Below, in pieces: positions 8,203-17,929 of a stretch of 64,000 nt of DNA (positions are counted from its first letter, which is position 1; every line of letters starts with the position of its first letter). The DNA lies in NCBI GenBank assembly GCA_017449525.1, contig JAFTFL010000002.1, positions 124,001 through 188,000 of the forward strand, given 5' to 3'. Under the pieces are notes generated by a model. The model had not been told where the DNA came from, did no database searches, and saw nothing but the letters and a program-made list of their open reading frames with translations. The position numbers and the translations under genes were made by a program. This DNA is from Bacteroidales bacterium (lineage in GTDB: Bacteria > Bacteroidota > Bacteroidia > Bacteroidales > P3).

Positions 8203-11200
8203 ATGAAGAAGTATCATCTGTTCAACAACATCATCGGTTGGCTTGTGGGCATTGTGGCGTGTACGGTGTACATCCTCACTGCTGAGGCTACGGCCAGTTG
8301 GTGGGACTGTGGAGAGTTTATTGCGACGGCCTTGAAGTTGGAAGTTGGGCACCCCCCGGGAGCTCCCACGTTTCAACTTATAGCTCGCATGTTTGGCATG
8401 TTTACTGACCCAATGCACGCTGCATTGGCCGTTAATATTATGTCTGCCGTATGTTCTGGCCTTGGCATAATGTTTTTGTTTTGGACAATTACGTTGCTGG
8501 GCAAGAAGATGGTGGGAGAGGCGAATATTGACGTACGCTCGCCACGCACTTGGGCTATATATGCGGCTGGCGTAGTGGGGGCTTTGGCTTACACTTTTAG
8601 TGACACCTATTGGTTCTCGGCTGTAGAAGGTGAAGTGTACGCAATGTCATCCTTCTTCACAGCAGTCGTGTTTTGGGCAGTGTTGAAATGGGATGAGCAA
8701 GCCGATGATGCTCGGTCGCTGCGTTGGATAGTACTGATATGTTTCCTCGTGGGCTTGGCTATCGGTGTGCACCTGTTGAACTTGCTTACTATCCCAGCTA
8801 TTGTGTATGTAGTCTACTTCAAGAAGTGGCCTGAAACAACGACGAAAGGCTTTATCATCAGTGGGGTAATTTCTGTGGTGCTGTTGGCGTTGATACTTTG
8901 GGGCATTATACCTGGCATCGTGAACCTCAGTTCTAAGTTTGATGTCTTCTTCGTCAACAGCCTGCATACACACTTCAATGTGGGTACCATCTTCTTCTTC
9001 TTAATCCTGATTGCTCTTGTGGTGTGGGGCCTGTGGTTCACTTCAGCCAAGAAAAAGAACAAGCCCATCATCAATGCATCCATACTGGGATTCTTGATGT
9101 TGGTCATAGGCTACAGCACATTCTTCATGCTCATCATCCGTGCCAACACCAATACACCCCTCAATGAGAACTGCCCACGCGATGCGGTGGCACTGCGTGC
9201 GTACCTCGGTCGTGAGCAGTACGGGCAGACACCACTGTTTCGCGGTCAGTATTACACTGCTGGCCGACCGATTGATGCTACCAACGGGTACGCTAAGTAT
9301 GTAAAGACCACCGATAGTCAAGGGCGCGACCACTACGAAGCAAAGGCGTATGCTCAGAATCTCGTCTACCGCTCGGAGCACACGGGGATGTTTCCCCGCA
9401 TGTGGAGTGATGACAATGACCGCAGACACCCGACCTTCTACAAGTATTGGACAGGAGAGCCTCCACGGGGCGAGAAACCTACGATGGCTCAGAACCTGCG
9501 ATTCTTCAACCGTTATCAGTGTGGCTTCATGTACTGGCGTTACTTCATGTGGAACTTTGCAGGTCGTCAGAACGATGTGCAGGGACATTATTTCAATGAT
9601 GATGGCACCAGGGACTATATGAACGGGAACTGGATTAGTGGAATCAAGTTCTTGGATGCATGGCGTCTTGGCCCACAGGATAACATACCTGACACCATGA
9701 AGAACAATAAAGCACGAAACACCTATTATCTGTTGCCGCTGTTGCTTGGCCTCGCTGGTCTGGTATTCCACTTTGCACGCAACAGGAAGGATGCTTTCAT
9801 CGTGCTGGTCATGTTCTTTATGACTGGTCTGGCTATTGAGATTTACTTGAATATGCCACCGCGTCAGCCTCGTGAAAGGGATTATGCTTTTGTTGGATCT
9901 TTCTATTTCTTTGCTATATGGATAGGCTTGGGTGTTGTGGCACTCAGCGAATGGATTACAAAGTTGTTCAAGCGCGAATCGTTGTACAAATTTGTAATGC
10001 CTGTTGTCTTTGTTGTTTCCATGCTTTGTGTGCCAGTACTGATGTGTGCACAGAATTGGGACGACCACGACAGGTCGCATAAGACGGCGGCGCGCGACTT
10101 TGCCACCAATTACCTGCAAAAAGTGGGCAAGAACGGTGTTCTCATCACGTTTGGAGACAACGATACATTCCCTCTTTGGTATGCGCAAGAGGTAGAAGGT
10201 ACACGTACCGATGTGCGAATTCTGAACTACACATTGGCTGGTATGCACTGGTATATAGAACAACTGTATAACAAACTGTATGAAAGCGACCCACTACCAT
10301 TGACACTGCCATTCGACTTCTATGACCTCGGGGAAGACCAGATTATGGTGATGGACAATTCACCATCATATATAGAAGTGTCCGACCTGTTGAGCATGAT
10401 GCGAGACCAGCCAGACCGCTTCACAATAGCACAGCGTGGCATGAAGTTCCGTTTTCTGCCTTCTCGCCATTTGAAAATTACGCTCGACCTCGACAAATTA
10501 GTGCGTTTGGGTGTTATTACCGAGGAGCAAAAGGCAACGATGGACCCTGAAATTCGCTTCGACCTAAAGCGTGAGGTTCTATATCGACATCAGTTGATGA
10601 TGCTTGACCTCATAGGCACAAATCGTTTTGAGCGCGAAATCACAATCATGAACCCAGGCTACATTCGCGATGTAGCTCCCTACGTTGACCGTTATTCCAT
10701 CATGGATGGTATGGTCTACAAGTTGTTGCCTTACCCAGCGCAAAGCATGTACACCCCATCGACTCTTTCTTACTTCTTGAACGGCGTACAGCAGCCTGAT
10801 GGTACGTACAAGCCTCTCAGCTGGGGTAATCTGAATCAAGACATCTACATTGACCCCATCAGTGACAATATGGGAGTAGTGCAGCGCCAGCACTTCAGTA
10901 CGCTGGCAGACGAGGTGATGAGCCATGGCGATACAGCAAGTGCCGCACGTCTGCTCACGTTGGCAGAGGAAATGTTCCCCTCGCGCAATTTCCCGAAGGA
11001 CAAGTACTGTATACACATGATCGCTCTCTATAATGCCGCATTCGGTCGTGAACGTGCTGTGGCTTTGTGGAACGAAATCTTTGAACACATCGGCCAAGAT
11101 GTGAAATATCATGAGCAGTACTACAACTCCCGTAATCGAAACCTCCAGCTGAGCGTGCGCGCTCTTATCACAGAGGATGCGCGTCAGCTCTACATATTAG

Positions 11201-11298
11201 GGAATATAGCTCGCGAACTGAACGAGCCAGCTCTTGAAAGTAAAGCGCAGGAGATGTTGCAGCCCTACATGTCGCTGCTCTACAGCGTTAACTCATGA
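8203..11298 (+). CDS. DUF2723 polytopic membrane protein, GT-C glycosyltransferase-like
   Basis: This 1031-residue protein has about a dozen membrane segments in the first 600 residues and a large soluble C-terminal part. The N-terminal motif WWDCGEF (Asp35, Glu38), in the first predicted periplasmic loop, followed by GHPPGAP, is the DUF2723 hallmark. It resembles the acidic pair of protein O-mannosyltransferase-type GT-C enzymes. DUF2723 proteins are typical of Bacteroidetes and thought to transfer sugar from a lipid-linked donor. The acceptor is unknown. It follows the deiminase gene by 55 bp and ends before a strong terminator. Confidence 0.88.
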   Translation: MKKYHLFNNIIGWLVGIVACTVYILTAEATASWWDCGEFIATALKLEVGHPPGAPTFQLIARMFGMFTDPMHAALAVNIMSAVCSGLGIMFLFWTITLLGKKMVGEANIDVRSPRTWAIYAAGVVGALAYTFSDTYWFSAVEGEVYAMSSFFTAVVFWAVLKWDEQADDARSLRWIVLICFLVGLAIGVHLLNLLTIPAIVYVVYFKKWPETTTKGFIISGVISVVLLALILWGIIPGIVNLSSKFDVFFVNSLHTHFNVGTIFFFLILIALVVWGLWFTSAKKKNKPIINASILGFLMLVIGYSTFFMLIIRANTNTPLNENCPRDAVALRAYLGREQYGQTPLFRGQYYTAGRPIDATNGYAKYVKTTDSQGRDHYEAKAYAQNLVYRSEHTGMFPRMWSDDNDRRHPTFYKYWTGEPPRGEKPTMAQNLRFFNRYQCGFMYWRYFMWNFAGRQNDVQGHYFNDDGTRDYMNGNWISGIKFLDAWRLGPQDNIPDTMKNNKARNTYYLLPLLLGLAGLVFHFARNRKDAFIVLVMFFMTGLAIEIYLNMPPRQPRERDYAFVGSFYFFAIWIGLGVVALSEWITKLFKRESLYKFVMPVVFVVSMLCVPVLMCAQNWDDHDRSHKTAARDFATNYLQKVGKNGVLITFGDNDTFPLWYAQEVEGTRTDVRILNYTLAGMHWYIEQLYNKLYESDPLPLTLPFDFYDLGEDQIMVMDNSPSYIEVSDLLSMMRDQPDRFTIAQRGMKFRFLPSRHLKITLDLDKLVRLGVITEEQKATMDPEIRFDLKREVLYRHQLMMLDLIGTNRFEREITIMNPGYIRDVAPYVDRYSIMDGMVYKLLPYPAQSMYTPSTLSYFLNGVQQPDGTYKPLSWGNLNQDIYIDPISDNMGVVQRQHFSTLADEVMSHGDTASAARLLTLAEEMFPSRNFPKDKYCIHMIALYNAAFGRERAVALWNEIFEHIGQDVKYHEQYYNSRNRNLQLSVRALITEDARQLYILGNIARELNEPALESKAQEMLQPYMSLLYSVNS

Positions 11299-11362
11299 GC
11301 TTGTGCGTCCTCTTTGAACGAGATTAGACTGCTCGTTGATATTCAAAGAGTGGTCCTATCGC

Positions 11363-11400
11363 AAGGGTGTTTCTCCAACCGAGAAACACCCTTTCTTTTT
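11363..11400 (+). terminator. Rho-independent terminator after the DUF2723 gene
   Basis: A perfect 13-bp stem (11363-11375 with 11381-11393) with a CAACC loop is followed by a T-rich run. The rest of the 400-bp gap (11299-11699) holds only a -7 box and no gene. Confidence 0.9.
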
Positions 11401-11533
11401 CGGAAAGGGGTGGACAAGTGTAGTGCTATGGAATGTGTGTACATGGGAGTAAGTCAACCCCATGGTGGTGTAGTCCCCGTGTACACAAGGACATTCGGCA
11501 TATTGCAACAGGTCGTACATCATTATTTTTGTA

Positions 11534-11541
11534 TATCTTTG
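11534..11541 (+). promoter_or_regulatory. -7 promoter box for the M13 peptidase gene
   Basis: TATCTTTG matches TAnnTTTG, about 160 bp upstream of the chosen start at 11700. A TTGC lies upstream but at non-ideal spacing. Confidence 0.5.
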
Positions 11542-11699
11542 TAACTCATTTTGTGCAATGATGACCAGTTGTAACAGGCAGATAAGCATTTATTTCGCAG
11601 ATGAGCACCGCATGGCGTCTTCGGCTCGTGGCGTACGGTTCCTATTCATCAAGCACGAACAGCAACAACAGAATGTTTAATAAACCAATGTATAAACAC

Positions 11700-13748
11700 A
11701 TGAAAAAAACAATTTTGACCATTATGAGCTTGAGCCTCTTGGCCACTGCCTGTGGCCCGAAAAAGACAGAGCTAACATCGGGCATCAAGTTGGACAACTT
11801 GGATGTAGCGGCCAATCCGCATGAGGACTTCTACCGCTATGCGTGTGGAGGCTGGATTGACAACCACCCACTCGATGCTGAACATGCACGTTTTGGTACG
11901 TTTGACCAGCTTGCCGAGGACAATCGAGACCAGATGAAGACCCTCATCGATAGTATCGTGGCTACGGACAACAAGGAGGGAAGCATTGCAGACAAAATAG
12001 CAACCCTGTACAAGGTGGGCATGGATTCCGTCAAGTTGCAAGAGCAGGGCAGTCAGCCCATCAGCGCGCTCCTCCAGCAGGTGGCCTCCATCCAGTCGCG
12101 CGACCAACTACAAGAGGTTCTCATCAGTTTGCACCAACAGGGCATCAACCCGTTCTTCCATATCTTCAGCGAAGCAGACTACGACAACGCCTCCATGCAG
12201 ATGGCTTGGCTTTATCAGGGTGGCCTCGGTATGGGCGACCGCGACTATTACATGCTTAGCGATGAAAATACGCTCAGCATCCGTAAAGCCTACACCGAGT
12301 TGGTGCAGAAAGAACTGGCCATGGCTGGCTACGATGAGCTCTCCAAGCTCCCAGCCGATGCCCTTACTTCGATGATTATGCAGGTTGAGACACGTTTGGC
12401 AAAGGCACAAATTGACAAGGTTATCAATCGCGAACCTGCTAACCATTTCCATAAGTATGCCATGGCTGATGCAGCTATGGCCATGAAGGGATTTGACATT
12501 CGCGACTATTTCGTCGCTATGGGTCTGCCCAATGTCGACACCTTCAATCTGGCACAGCCTACCTATTTCACTGAGGTAGCCAAGGTGGTGGCCTCCGAGA
12601 ATATGGAGAGTGTCAAAGCGTATATGGCTTGGTGCGTCATTAATGATGCAGCTGCTTACCTCAGCGATGACTTCGTGAATGCTAACTTTGAATTCTATGG
12701 CCGCACATTGTCTGGCATCCAGCAGTTGCGTCCTCGTTGGAAACGTGTTACAGGAACCCTCAATGGTGCTATGGGCGAAGCCCTGGGGCAGATGTATGTG
12801 GCCAAGTACTTCCCACCGGAGGCTAAGCAACGTATGGTAACGCTTGTGGACAATTTGCGTACTGCATTTGCTGAGCGCATCAAGGATGCATCATGGATGG
12901 AGCAACAGACCAAGGATAAAGCTCTTGAAAAGCTGAGTTCTATCATCGTGAAGATAGGCTATCCTGATAAGTGGCGCGACTATAGTGGCCTTGAGATAAA
13001 AGGCGACAGCTATTATGCTGATGTGCTCCGTAGCAACCGCTTCGAGCTCGATTATATACTCTCTAAGGTTGACAAGCCAACGGATAACCAAGAGTGGGGC
13101 ATGACTCCGCAGACTGTTAATGCTTACTACAACCCCACCACCAATGAGATCTGCTTCCCCGCTGGCATACTGCAGCCACCTTTCTTCGATATGACAGCCG
13201 ACGATGCAGCCAACTACGGCGCTATTGGAGTCGTGATTGGCCATGAGATGACGCACGGCTTCGACGACCAGGGTCGCCAGTATGACAAGGATGGTAACCT
13301 CAAGGATTGGTGGCAACCTGCCGATGCTGAGAACTTCAAGAATAATGCTGAAGTACTTATCAAGCACTTCGACGGCATCAAAGTTCTCGATGACCCCGAG
13401 ACCTATGCTAATGGTACTTATACGCAAGGTGAGAACATCGCCGACAACGGTGGCCTTCACATCTCGTTCCTTGCCATGCAGAAAGCTATAGAGCAAGGCC
13501 AAGTGAACAATGCCGAAATGGATGGATTCACCCCAGCACAACGCTTCTTCTTGGCATACGCCAATGTTTGGGCAGGCAACATCAGCAACGAGGAGATTAT
13601 CAATCTTACCAAGCGCGATGTGCATGCTCTGGGCAAGTGGCGCGTCAACGGCACGCTGCCACACATCACCGAGTTCATCGAGACTTGGGGCATTCAGCCT
13701 GGTGAGGCTATGTGGCTCGATCCCGAAAAGCGCGTAACCCTCTGGTAG
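11700..13748 (+). CDS. pepO: M13-family zinc metallopeptidase lipoprotein
   Basis: The 682-residue protein is a neprilysin/PepO-type endopeptidase that cleaves peptides at the cell surface or in the periplasm. It starts with a lipoprotein signal whose lipobox is LATAC (Cys18), so ATG 11700 is preferred over the longer open frame beginning at 11601. The M13 N-terminal domain is followed by the zinc site HEMTH at 515-519 and the third ligand region GENIADNGGL. Length and motifs are intact. It is monocistronic between a -7 box and a bidirectional terminator. The symbol follows the family name; orthology to a specific PepO is not shown. Confidence 0.93.
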   Translation: MKKTILTIMSLSLLATACGPKKTELTSGIKLDNLDVAANPHEDFYRYACGGWIDNHPLDAEHARFGTFDQLAEDNRDQMKTLIDSIVATDNKEGSIADKIATLYKVGMDSVKLQEQGSQPISALLQQVASIQSRDQLQEVLISLHQQGINPFFHIFSEADYDNASMQMAWLYQGGLGMGDRDYYMLSDENTLSIRKAYTELVQKELAMAGYDELSKLPADALTSMIMQVETRLAKAQIDKVINREPANHFHKYAMADAAMAMKGFDIRDYFVAMGLPNVDTFNLAQPTYFTEVAKVVASENMESVKAYMAWCVINDAAAYLSDDFVNANFEFYGRTLSGIQQLRPRWKRVTGTLNGAMGEALGQMYVAKYFPPEAKQRMVTLVDNLRTAFAERIKDASWMEQQTKDKALEKLSSIIVKIGYPDKWRDYSGLEIKGDSYYADVLRSNRFELDYILSKVDKPTDNQEWGMTPQTVNAYYNPTTNEICFPAGILQPPFFDMTADDAANYGAIGVVIGHEMTHGFDDQGRQYDKDGNLKDWWQPADAENFKNNAEVLIKHFDGIKVLDDPETYANGTYTQGENIADNGGLHISFLAMQKAIEQGQVNNAEMDGFTPAQRFFLAYANVWAGNISNEEIINLTKRDVHALGKWRVNGTLPHITEFIETWGIQPGEAMWLDPEKRVTLW

Positions 13749-13794
13749 TGCATTTTGTTGGGAACTCTTGCATCGATGATAATCGATGCAATGA

Positions 13795-13834
13795 AAAAAG
13801 ACCTGTCGTCGTTGCGACGGCAGGTCTTTTTCTT
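13795..13834. terminator. Bidirectional terminator between convergent protease genes
   Basis: A 16-bp stem (AAAAAGACCTGTCGTC with its complement, one G-U pair) has a GTTGC loop. The A-run on one side and T-run on the other let it end transcripts from both directions. A small hairpin (CATCGAT...ATCGATG) sits just upstream. Confidence 0.85.
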
Positions 13835-13854
13835 TTGTCCTTTGGCTACGGTGC

Positions 13855-16458
13855 TCAACGCACTACTACTTTGATGGCATAGGGAGTTTTGCCTGTGCTG
13901 TGCACAATGTATATACCTATGGGCAAGGCTATTCGCTCTGTATTGTTTTGTGCTGCATCGGTGTGGTGCACAACCTGTCCTTGCATGTTGACAATCTCAA
14001 AGGGCATTAGCTGAGGATTGTTGACCACGATGCCGTTCTCCACAGGCGTGGCACTGAAGAGGCTTTGTATTGCATCTCCAATGCCTTCGGTCTGAGCCTC
14101 AAAGACAGCATGCACTTCGTAGTTGCGCGTAGCTGGCAGACGCAACGGGTTGGTCGTTGAGGTCGTTTCGTCGTATTCCCAATGTAGAAAGCGATGGGGG
14201 CTGTAGGCCGAGGCTCGTAGTGTAATAAGACTGCCGTAGGGGTATTCGCCTCCTCCGCGCACCGAGCCGAGGGTGCTGTCGCTCAGTGCTATGTCTATAG
14301 ATACGGAGTCAATGTAGGCCACGGCGGTCAGTATGGTGTCGCGCTCCACTACTATGGAGCGTGTTGTCTCTTCGTTGTAGAGGCGTTGGCTGTGTGTGGC
14401 TGTGGCCGAGCTATCTATCCAGTATGCCAGATGATAATGGTCGTCCAAATGGGCGCGTACATTGGCTATGGTGCCTGTGCTGAAGGAGCCACCTCCATAG
14501 ACGTGGCAGTGCAGTCCGTCGTTCGTGAGTACGGTAATCGTAGCGGTTTCCTGTGAGTAGCCACATGGACCGCCGAAACTACCGATGGAGTTGTCGTACG
14601 CACTGCCACTTCCACTGAGGCGCAGTCGTCCTGATGCGTCGTATATCTCGTAGTAGCAACTTGTAGGTGTCTCGCTCATAGAGGGAGACCAGTGCACATG
14701 TACCACGCCTGGGCATACGCCGACATAGTGCGTGTCGAGCATACGCGAGCCGTCATGGCTCACTACGGCATAGCAATGTCCTTCGTCGTTGCTGAAGCTA
14801 ATAAATGCATCACCCCAGTCCGAATTTTGTGGTTGTCGGGTTACTACCATGAGTGAGCATTGGTCTTCCACAGGGCAGGCTGTGGTCGGGCGCAGTTGAT
14901 TGTAAGTAAATACGATGCTGTCTGCTCCCGAGGGGCCTATTTGGGTAATGGAGATCGACGAGTCGGGCGTGTAGGCTGTCAGCATTGGGCGTGGGTTGGT
15001 AGATGGTGAAAATTCGGTGCGTCCGCTCTGCTGACTGAAGAAGGCACGCGCATAGCTGCCATTGGTGGTGTCATCGAAACTGTCTGGTCTGAACAACCAC
15101 AGTTCGTCAAAGTTGTCTTCGCCGTCAAAGTTCTGATTGCTCGACTGGCTCAAGTCGGCGCGATATATGAGCAGTCCGCTCCCTGGCAGGGCGCTCTCGA
15201 AGGCGTCCGACGTGTGGCGATATTCCAAGATGTACCACTGCGAACGGTCTTCGGTGGGAATGCGGTAGCAGTTGTGTGTGCTGTGGCCAAGAGAGTGCAG
15301 CGAGTAGGTGCCTGGTTGTTGCAGGATAGGAATGGCGTTGATCCAGCGGCCGTACCTCCATTTCATGTAGGCTCCCATGTGTTGGGGTGGGGTGAGGTTG
15401 TTCTCCATGAGGTCCCATGATCCGACTGGGTGCACGTCGGTGTAGTCGTTGTAGTGGTAGAGGTCGGGCGCACCGAGTGTGTGGAACATCTCGTGGCAGA
15501 AGGTGCTGACGCTGAAGTAGTGCGAGCCGGATCCCTCCAGTTGTATGTTGAATGTGCCCACACGCCGTCCGTTGATGCGCACATCGCGATCGTAGAGTTG
15601 CCACTTGTGTGGCCATAGCAGGTCGCCCCAGCCTGTGTACGTACCCTTAATGACAAAGACCATGTTGTCGATGTACCCGTCGTTGTCATAATCAAGGTTG
15701 ATGGACGTCGGCACAGGAGAATGGGCGTTGACCCACTCCACAGCGCGTTGCAATAGCCCAAACTCGCGAGAGGCACGCTCCTCGCTGGTGTGGTAGCCTT
15801 GCGTATTGCTGCTGCTGTAAGGCATATAGTAATTTCGGGTGTGGCTGTCCTGGTAAGAGCGCACCGTATCACTGGTGGAGGTGGGATATAGATGGGAAGG
15901 AACGTACAACTGGTTGTAGGAAACGGTCTTGAAGTAATTGTACATCGACACAGCTCCTGCGGCCGAGTCGTTAAACATGGCGTTGATACTACTCAACGGT
16001 GTAGTGATTTCGTCGTCGTCGGCCAGGCGGATGAAGATGACGATGTTGTTCAGCGTGCCGTGGTTCGTTGAGGTGGTCTTGCGACGTGCTTGTCTATAGC
16101 TCTCTGGCACATCGAGGGCACGGCGCAACTTCTTCAGGGTGGCTTTCGACGGCCCGATGCCTGGCTTGAGTCCTACTGCGGCAGGGTCGGTATGGCCTGC
16201 AATGTAGTTGGTTGGTGAGGGTTCGCCCCTGAGTAGGGTGGCGTAGACATACCACCCGTCAGCGTCCATGACGATGGTGTAATCCTGCGCGTCGTGCAGC
16301 CGTTGGTAGTACTCGTCGCCCGTAACGAAGCATCGGAGTGTGTCGCCGTTGGGTTGTAGACGAGCCACTGGCATGTTGCGTACAAATGCGGCCTCGGCTT
16401 GGCTGCACAGCAGCAGGGCGAAGGCCACAAGCAATGATTGTACAATGTTTTTCTTCAT
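13855..16458 (-). CDS. M6-family metalloprotease with T9SS C-terminal sorting domain
   Basis: This 867-residue protein has an N-terminal signal peptide (about 1-23). It carries an immune-inhibitor-A-like M6 catalytic domain with HEMFHTLGAPDLY (zinc ligands His322, His326), then beta-rich domains including a repeat with VRGGGEYPYGS-type glycine-rich strands. The last ~75 residues form a type A T9SS sorting domain, with the pattern ending in GIYIVHSTGKTPYAIKVVVR. It should be exported across the outer membrane and attached to the surface or released. It belongs with the subtilase at 35.2-37.4 kb as a T9SS cargo. It lies 33 bp downstream of the MATE gene. Confidence 0.9.
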   Translation of the reverse strand: MKKNIVQSLLVAFALLLCSQAEAAFVRNMPVARLQPNGDTLRCFVTGDEYYQRLHDAQDYTIVMDADGWYVYATLLRGEPSPTNYIAGHTDPAAVGLKPGIGPSKATLKKLRRALDVPESYRQARRKTTSTNHGTLNNIVIFIRLADDDEITTPLSSINAMFNDSAAGAVSMYNYFKTVSYNQLYVPSHLYPTSTSDTVRSYQDSHTRNYYMPYSSSNTQGYHTSEERASREFGLLQRAVEWVNAHSPVPTSINLDYDNDGYIDNMVFVIKGTYTGWGDLLWPHKWQLYDRDVRINGRRVGTFNIQLEGSGSHYFSVSTFCHEMFHTLGAPDLYHYNDYTDVHPVGSWDLMENNLTPPQHMGAYMKWRYGRWINAIPILQQPGTYSLHSLGHSTHNCYRIPTEDRSQWYILEYRHTSDAFESALPGSGLLIYRADLSQSSNQNFDGEDNFDELWLFRPDSFDDTTNGSYARAFFSQQSGRTEFSPSTNPRPMLTAYTPDSSISITQIGPSGADSIVFTYNQLRPTTACPVEDQCSLMVVTRQPQNSDWGDAFISFSNDEGHCYAVVSHDGSRMLDTHYVGVCPGVVHVHWSPSMSETPTSCYYEIYDASGRLRLSGSGSAYDNSIGSFGGPCGYSQETATITVLTNDGLHCHVYGGGSFSTGTIANVRAHLDDHYHLAYWIDSSATATHSQRLYNEETTRSIVVERDTILTAVAYIDSVSIDIALSDSTLGSVRGGGEYPYGSLITLRASAYSPHRFLHWEYDETTSTTNPLRLPATRNYEVHAVFEAQTEGIGDAIQSLFSATPVENGIVVNNPQLMPFEIVNMQGQVVHHTDAAQNNTERIALPIGIYIVHSTGKTPYAIKVVVR

Positions 16459-16491
16459 GTGTAGTTGGTAAAAGTGATTTATTATTGTAGT

Positions 16492-17922
16492 TTAATCGTT
16501 GGTCGATAGGGGAGTTGGCTGCGCGCGCCTGTACACCGAGTGGCGCAGTAGGGCAGCCTGCATGATGCCCCGCAGGGCAAGGTAGAGCATAAAAGCGGTG
16601 AAGAGAATGTTGTTCCACCTCTGTGCATTGTCGCCGTAGGATGGCAGCAATGCGGCTTTCAGCCCGTAGTATGAGCCAAAGAATACGGCGGTGGCCACCA
16701 GCATGCTCACCAACATGGCGCGTGAGGCTGTTGCCCCTACGAATATGCCGTCAAACAAAAAGGCAGCGCAGCCGCACACGGGTATAATCAATATCCAAAA
16801 CAGGTAGGTCTGAGCCTCTTGGAGTAGCGTCTCGTCGTTGCTCAGCAAATGTAAAAATGCGTTGCCTCCCAGCGCGTAGGCTGCTGTGAAGACAATGGTG
16901 AGTCCTGCTCCCCACACCATCAGCAGCCGCACGCAGCGTTGCAGCGCCGTGGGGTTGTGTGCCCCAATGTGGCGGCCCACGAGCGATTCGCCTGCATAGG
17001 CAAATCCGTCCATGATGTAGCTGAAGAGGGTGAAGAACTGTAGGAGCAGCGCGTCGATGGCCAGGAAGTTGTCGCCAATCTTGCCCGACGCAGCCGTGAT
17101 GAATGTAAAGACGGTCGACAGACACACTGTGCGAAGAAAGATGTCAAGGTTGAGGTTGAAGAACTGCCGCATTGAGTCCCAGCGCAGCGCCCGATGCAGA
17201 TCGATGTGGCGGCGCAACAGCCGACCGTAGTATCGGTGTGCGAAATAGAGGCTCACCAGTAGGCCGCTGTACTGTGCCATGACCGTTCCGAGTGCCACCC
17301 CTGCAATGCCTTTTTGCCACACCACTACGAGTAGCAGGCTCATCACGATGTTCACCACGTTGATGAATATAGCAATCCACATGGGTAACTTCGAGTTCTG
17401 CATGCCGATGAACCAACCCTTTAGACCGTAAAGCCCCAGGGTGGCAGGGGCAGCCCAAATACGGATGTAGAAGTAGGTCAGCGCCAGCTGCATCACCTCG
17501 TCGCTGCCGTTCAGCAGGAGGGTCGAAAGGTGGGCAATGGGGCGTTGCAGCAGCAGGAGGGAGGCGGCCACCGTGAGGGCTATGGTCAGCGAACGCACCA
17601 GCACCGCGGCCGCTTCGGCAAGGTTGCGTGCTCCGTAGGCCTGTGCCGTCAGTCCGCTGGTACCCATGCGTAGGAAGCCAAAGTTCCAGTATATGAGGTT
17701 GAATATGGACGTGCCGATGCTCACCGCACCGATGTGGGTGGCATCGAGGTGTCCCATGATGGCCATGTCAACCATGCCCAGCAGGGGCACCGTGATGTTG
17801 GTGATGATGTTGGGCAGTGCCAGGCCGAGGATGCGGCGGTTCTCCCTGCGCAGGGTGGCTGAGCGAGAGGAGGGCTCCTGCGGAGCAGTGGGTTGATGGG
17901 CTGCTGTGAGGCTGGGAGACAT
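16492..17922 (-). CDS. MATE-family efflux transporter
   Basis: The 476 residues form about 12 membrane helices in two homologous halves typical of the MatE family. These are cation-coupled exporters of organic cations, drugs or metabolites in the inner membrane. The N-terminal tail (about 30 residues) is hydrophilic. Its start lies 7 bp after the mltG stop, which indicates co-transcription in the order GNAT, mltG, MATE. The substrate cannot be inferred. Confidence 0.92.
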   Translation of the reverse strand: MSPSLTAAHQPTAPQEPSSRSATLRRENRRILGLALPNIITNITVPLLGMVDMAIMGHLDATHIGAVSIGTSIFNLIYWNFGFLRMGTSGLTAQAYGARNLAEAAAVLVRSLTIALTVAASLLLLQRPIAHLSTLLLNGSDEVMQLALTYFYIRIWAAPATLGLYGLKGWFIGMQNSKLPMWIAIFINVVNIVMSLLLVVVWQKGIAGVALGTVMAQYSGLLVSLYFAHRYYGRLLRRHIDLHRALRWDSMRQFFNLNLDIFLRTVCLSTVFTFITAASGKIGDNFLAIDALLLQFFTLFSYIMDGFAYAGESLVGRHIGAHNPTALQRCVRLLMVWGAGLTIVFTAAYALGGNAFLHLLSNDETLLQEAQTYLFWILIIPVCGCAAFLFDGIFVGATASRAMLVSMLVATAVFFGSYYGLKAALLPSYGDNAQRWNNILFTAFMLYLALRGIMQAALLRHSVYRRAQPTPLSTND

Positions 17923-17929
17923 GGTGTTG

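Noticed and set aside
9043..10263. 406-residue antisense frame in the DUF2723 gene
   Set aside because: It is the complement of a strongly supported membrane protein and its translation shows no domain.
11314..11544. Frames in the gap before the M13 peptidase
   Set aside because: They run through a strong terminator and the -7 box; no protein-like composition.
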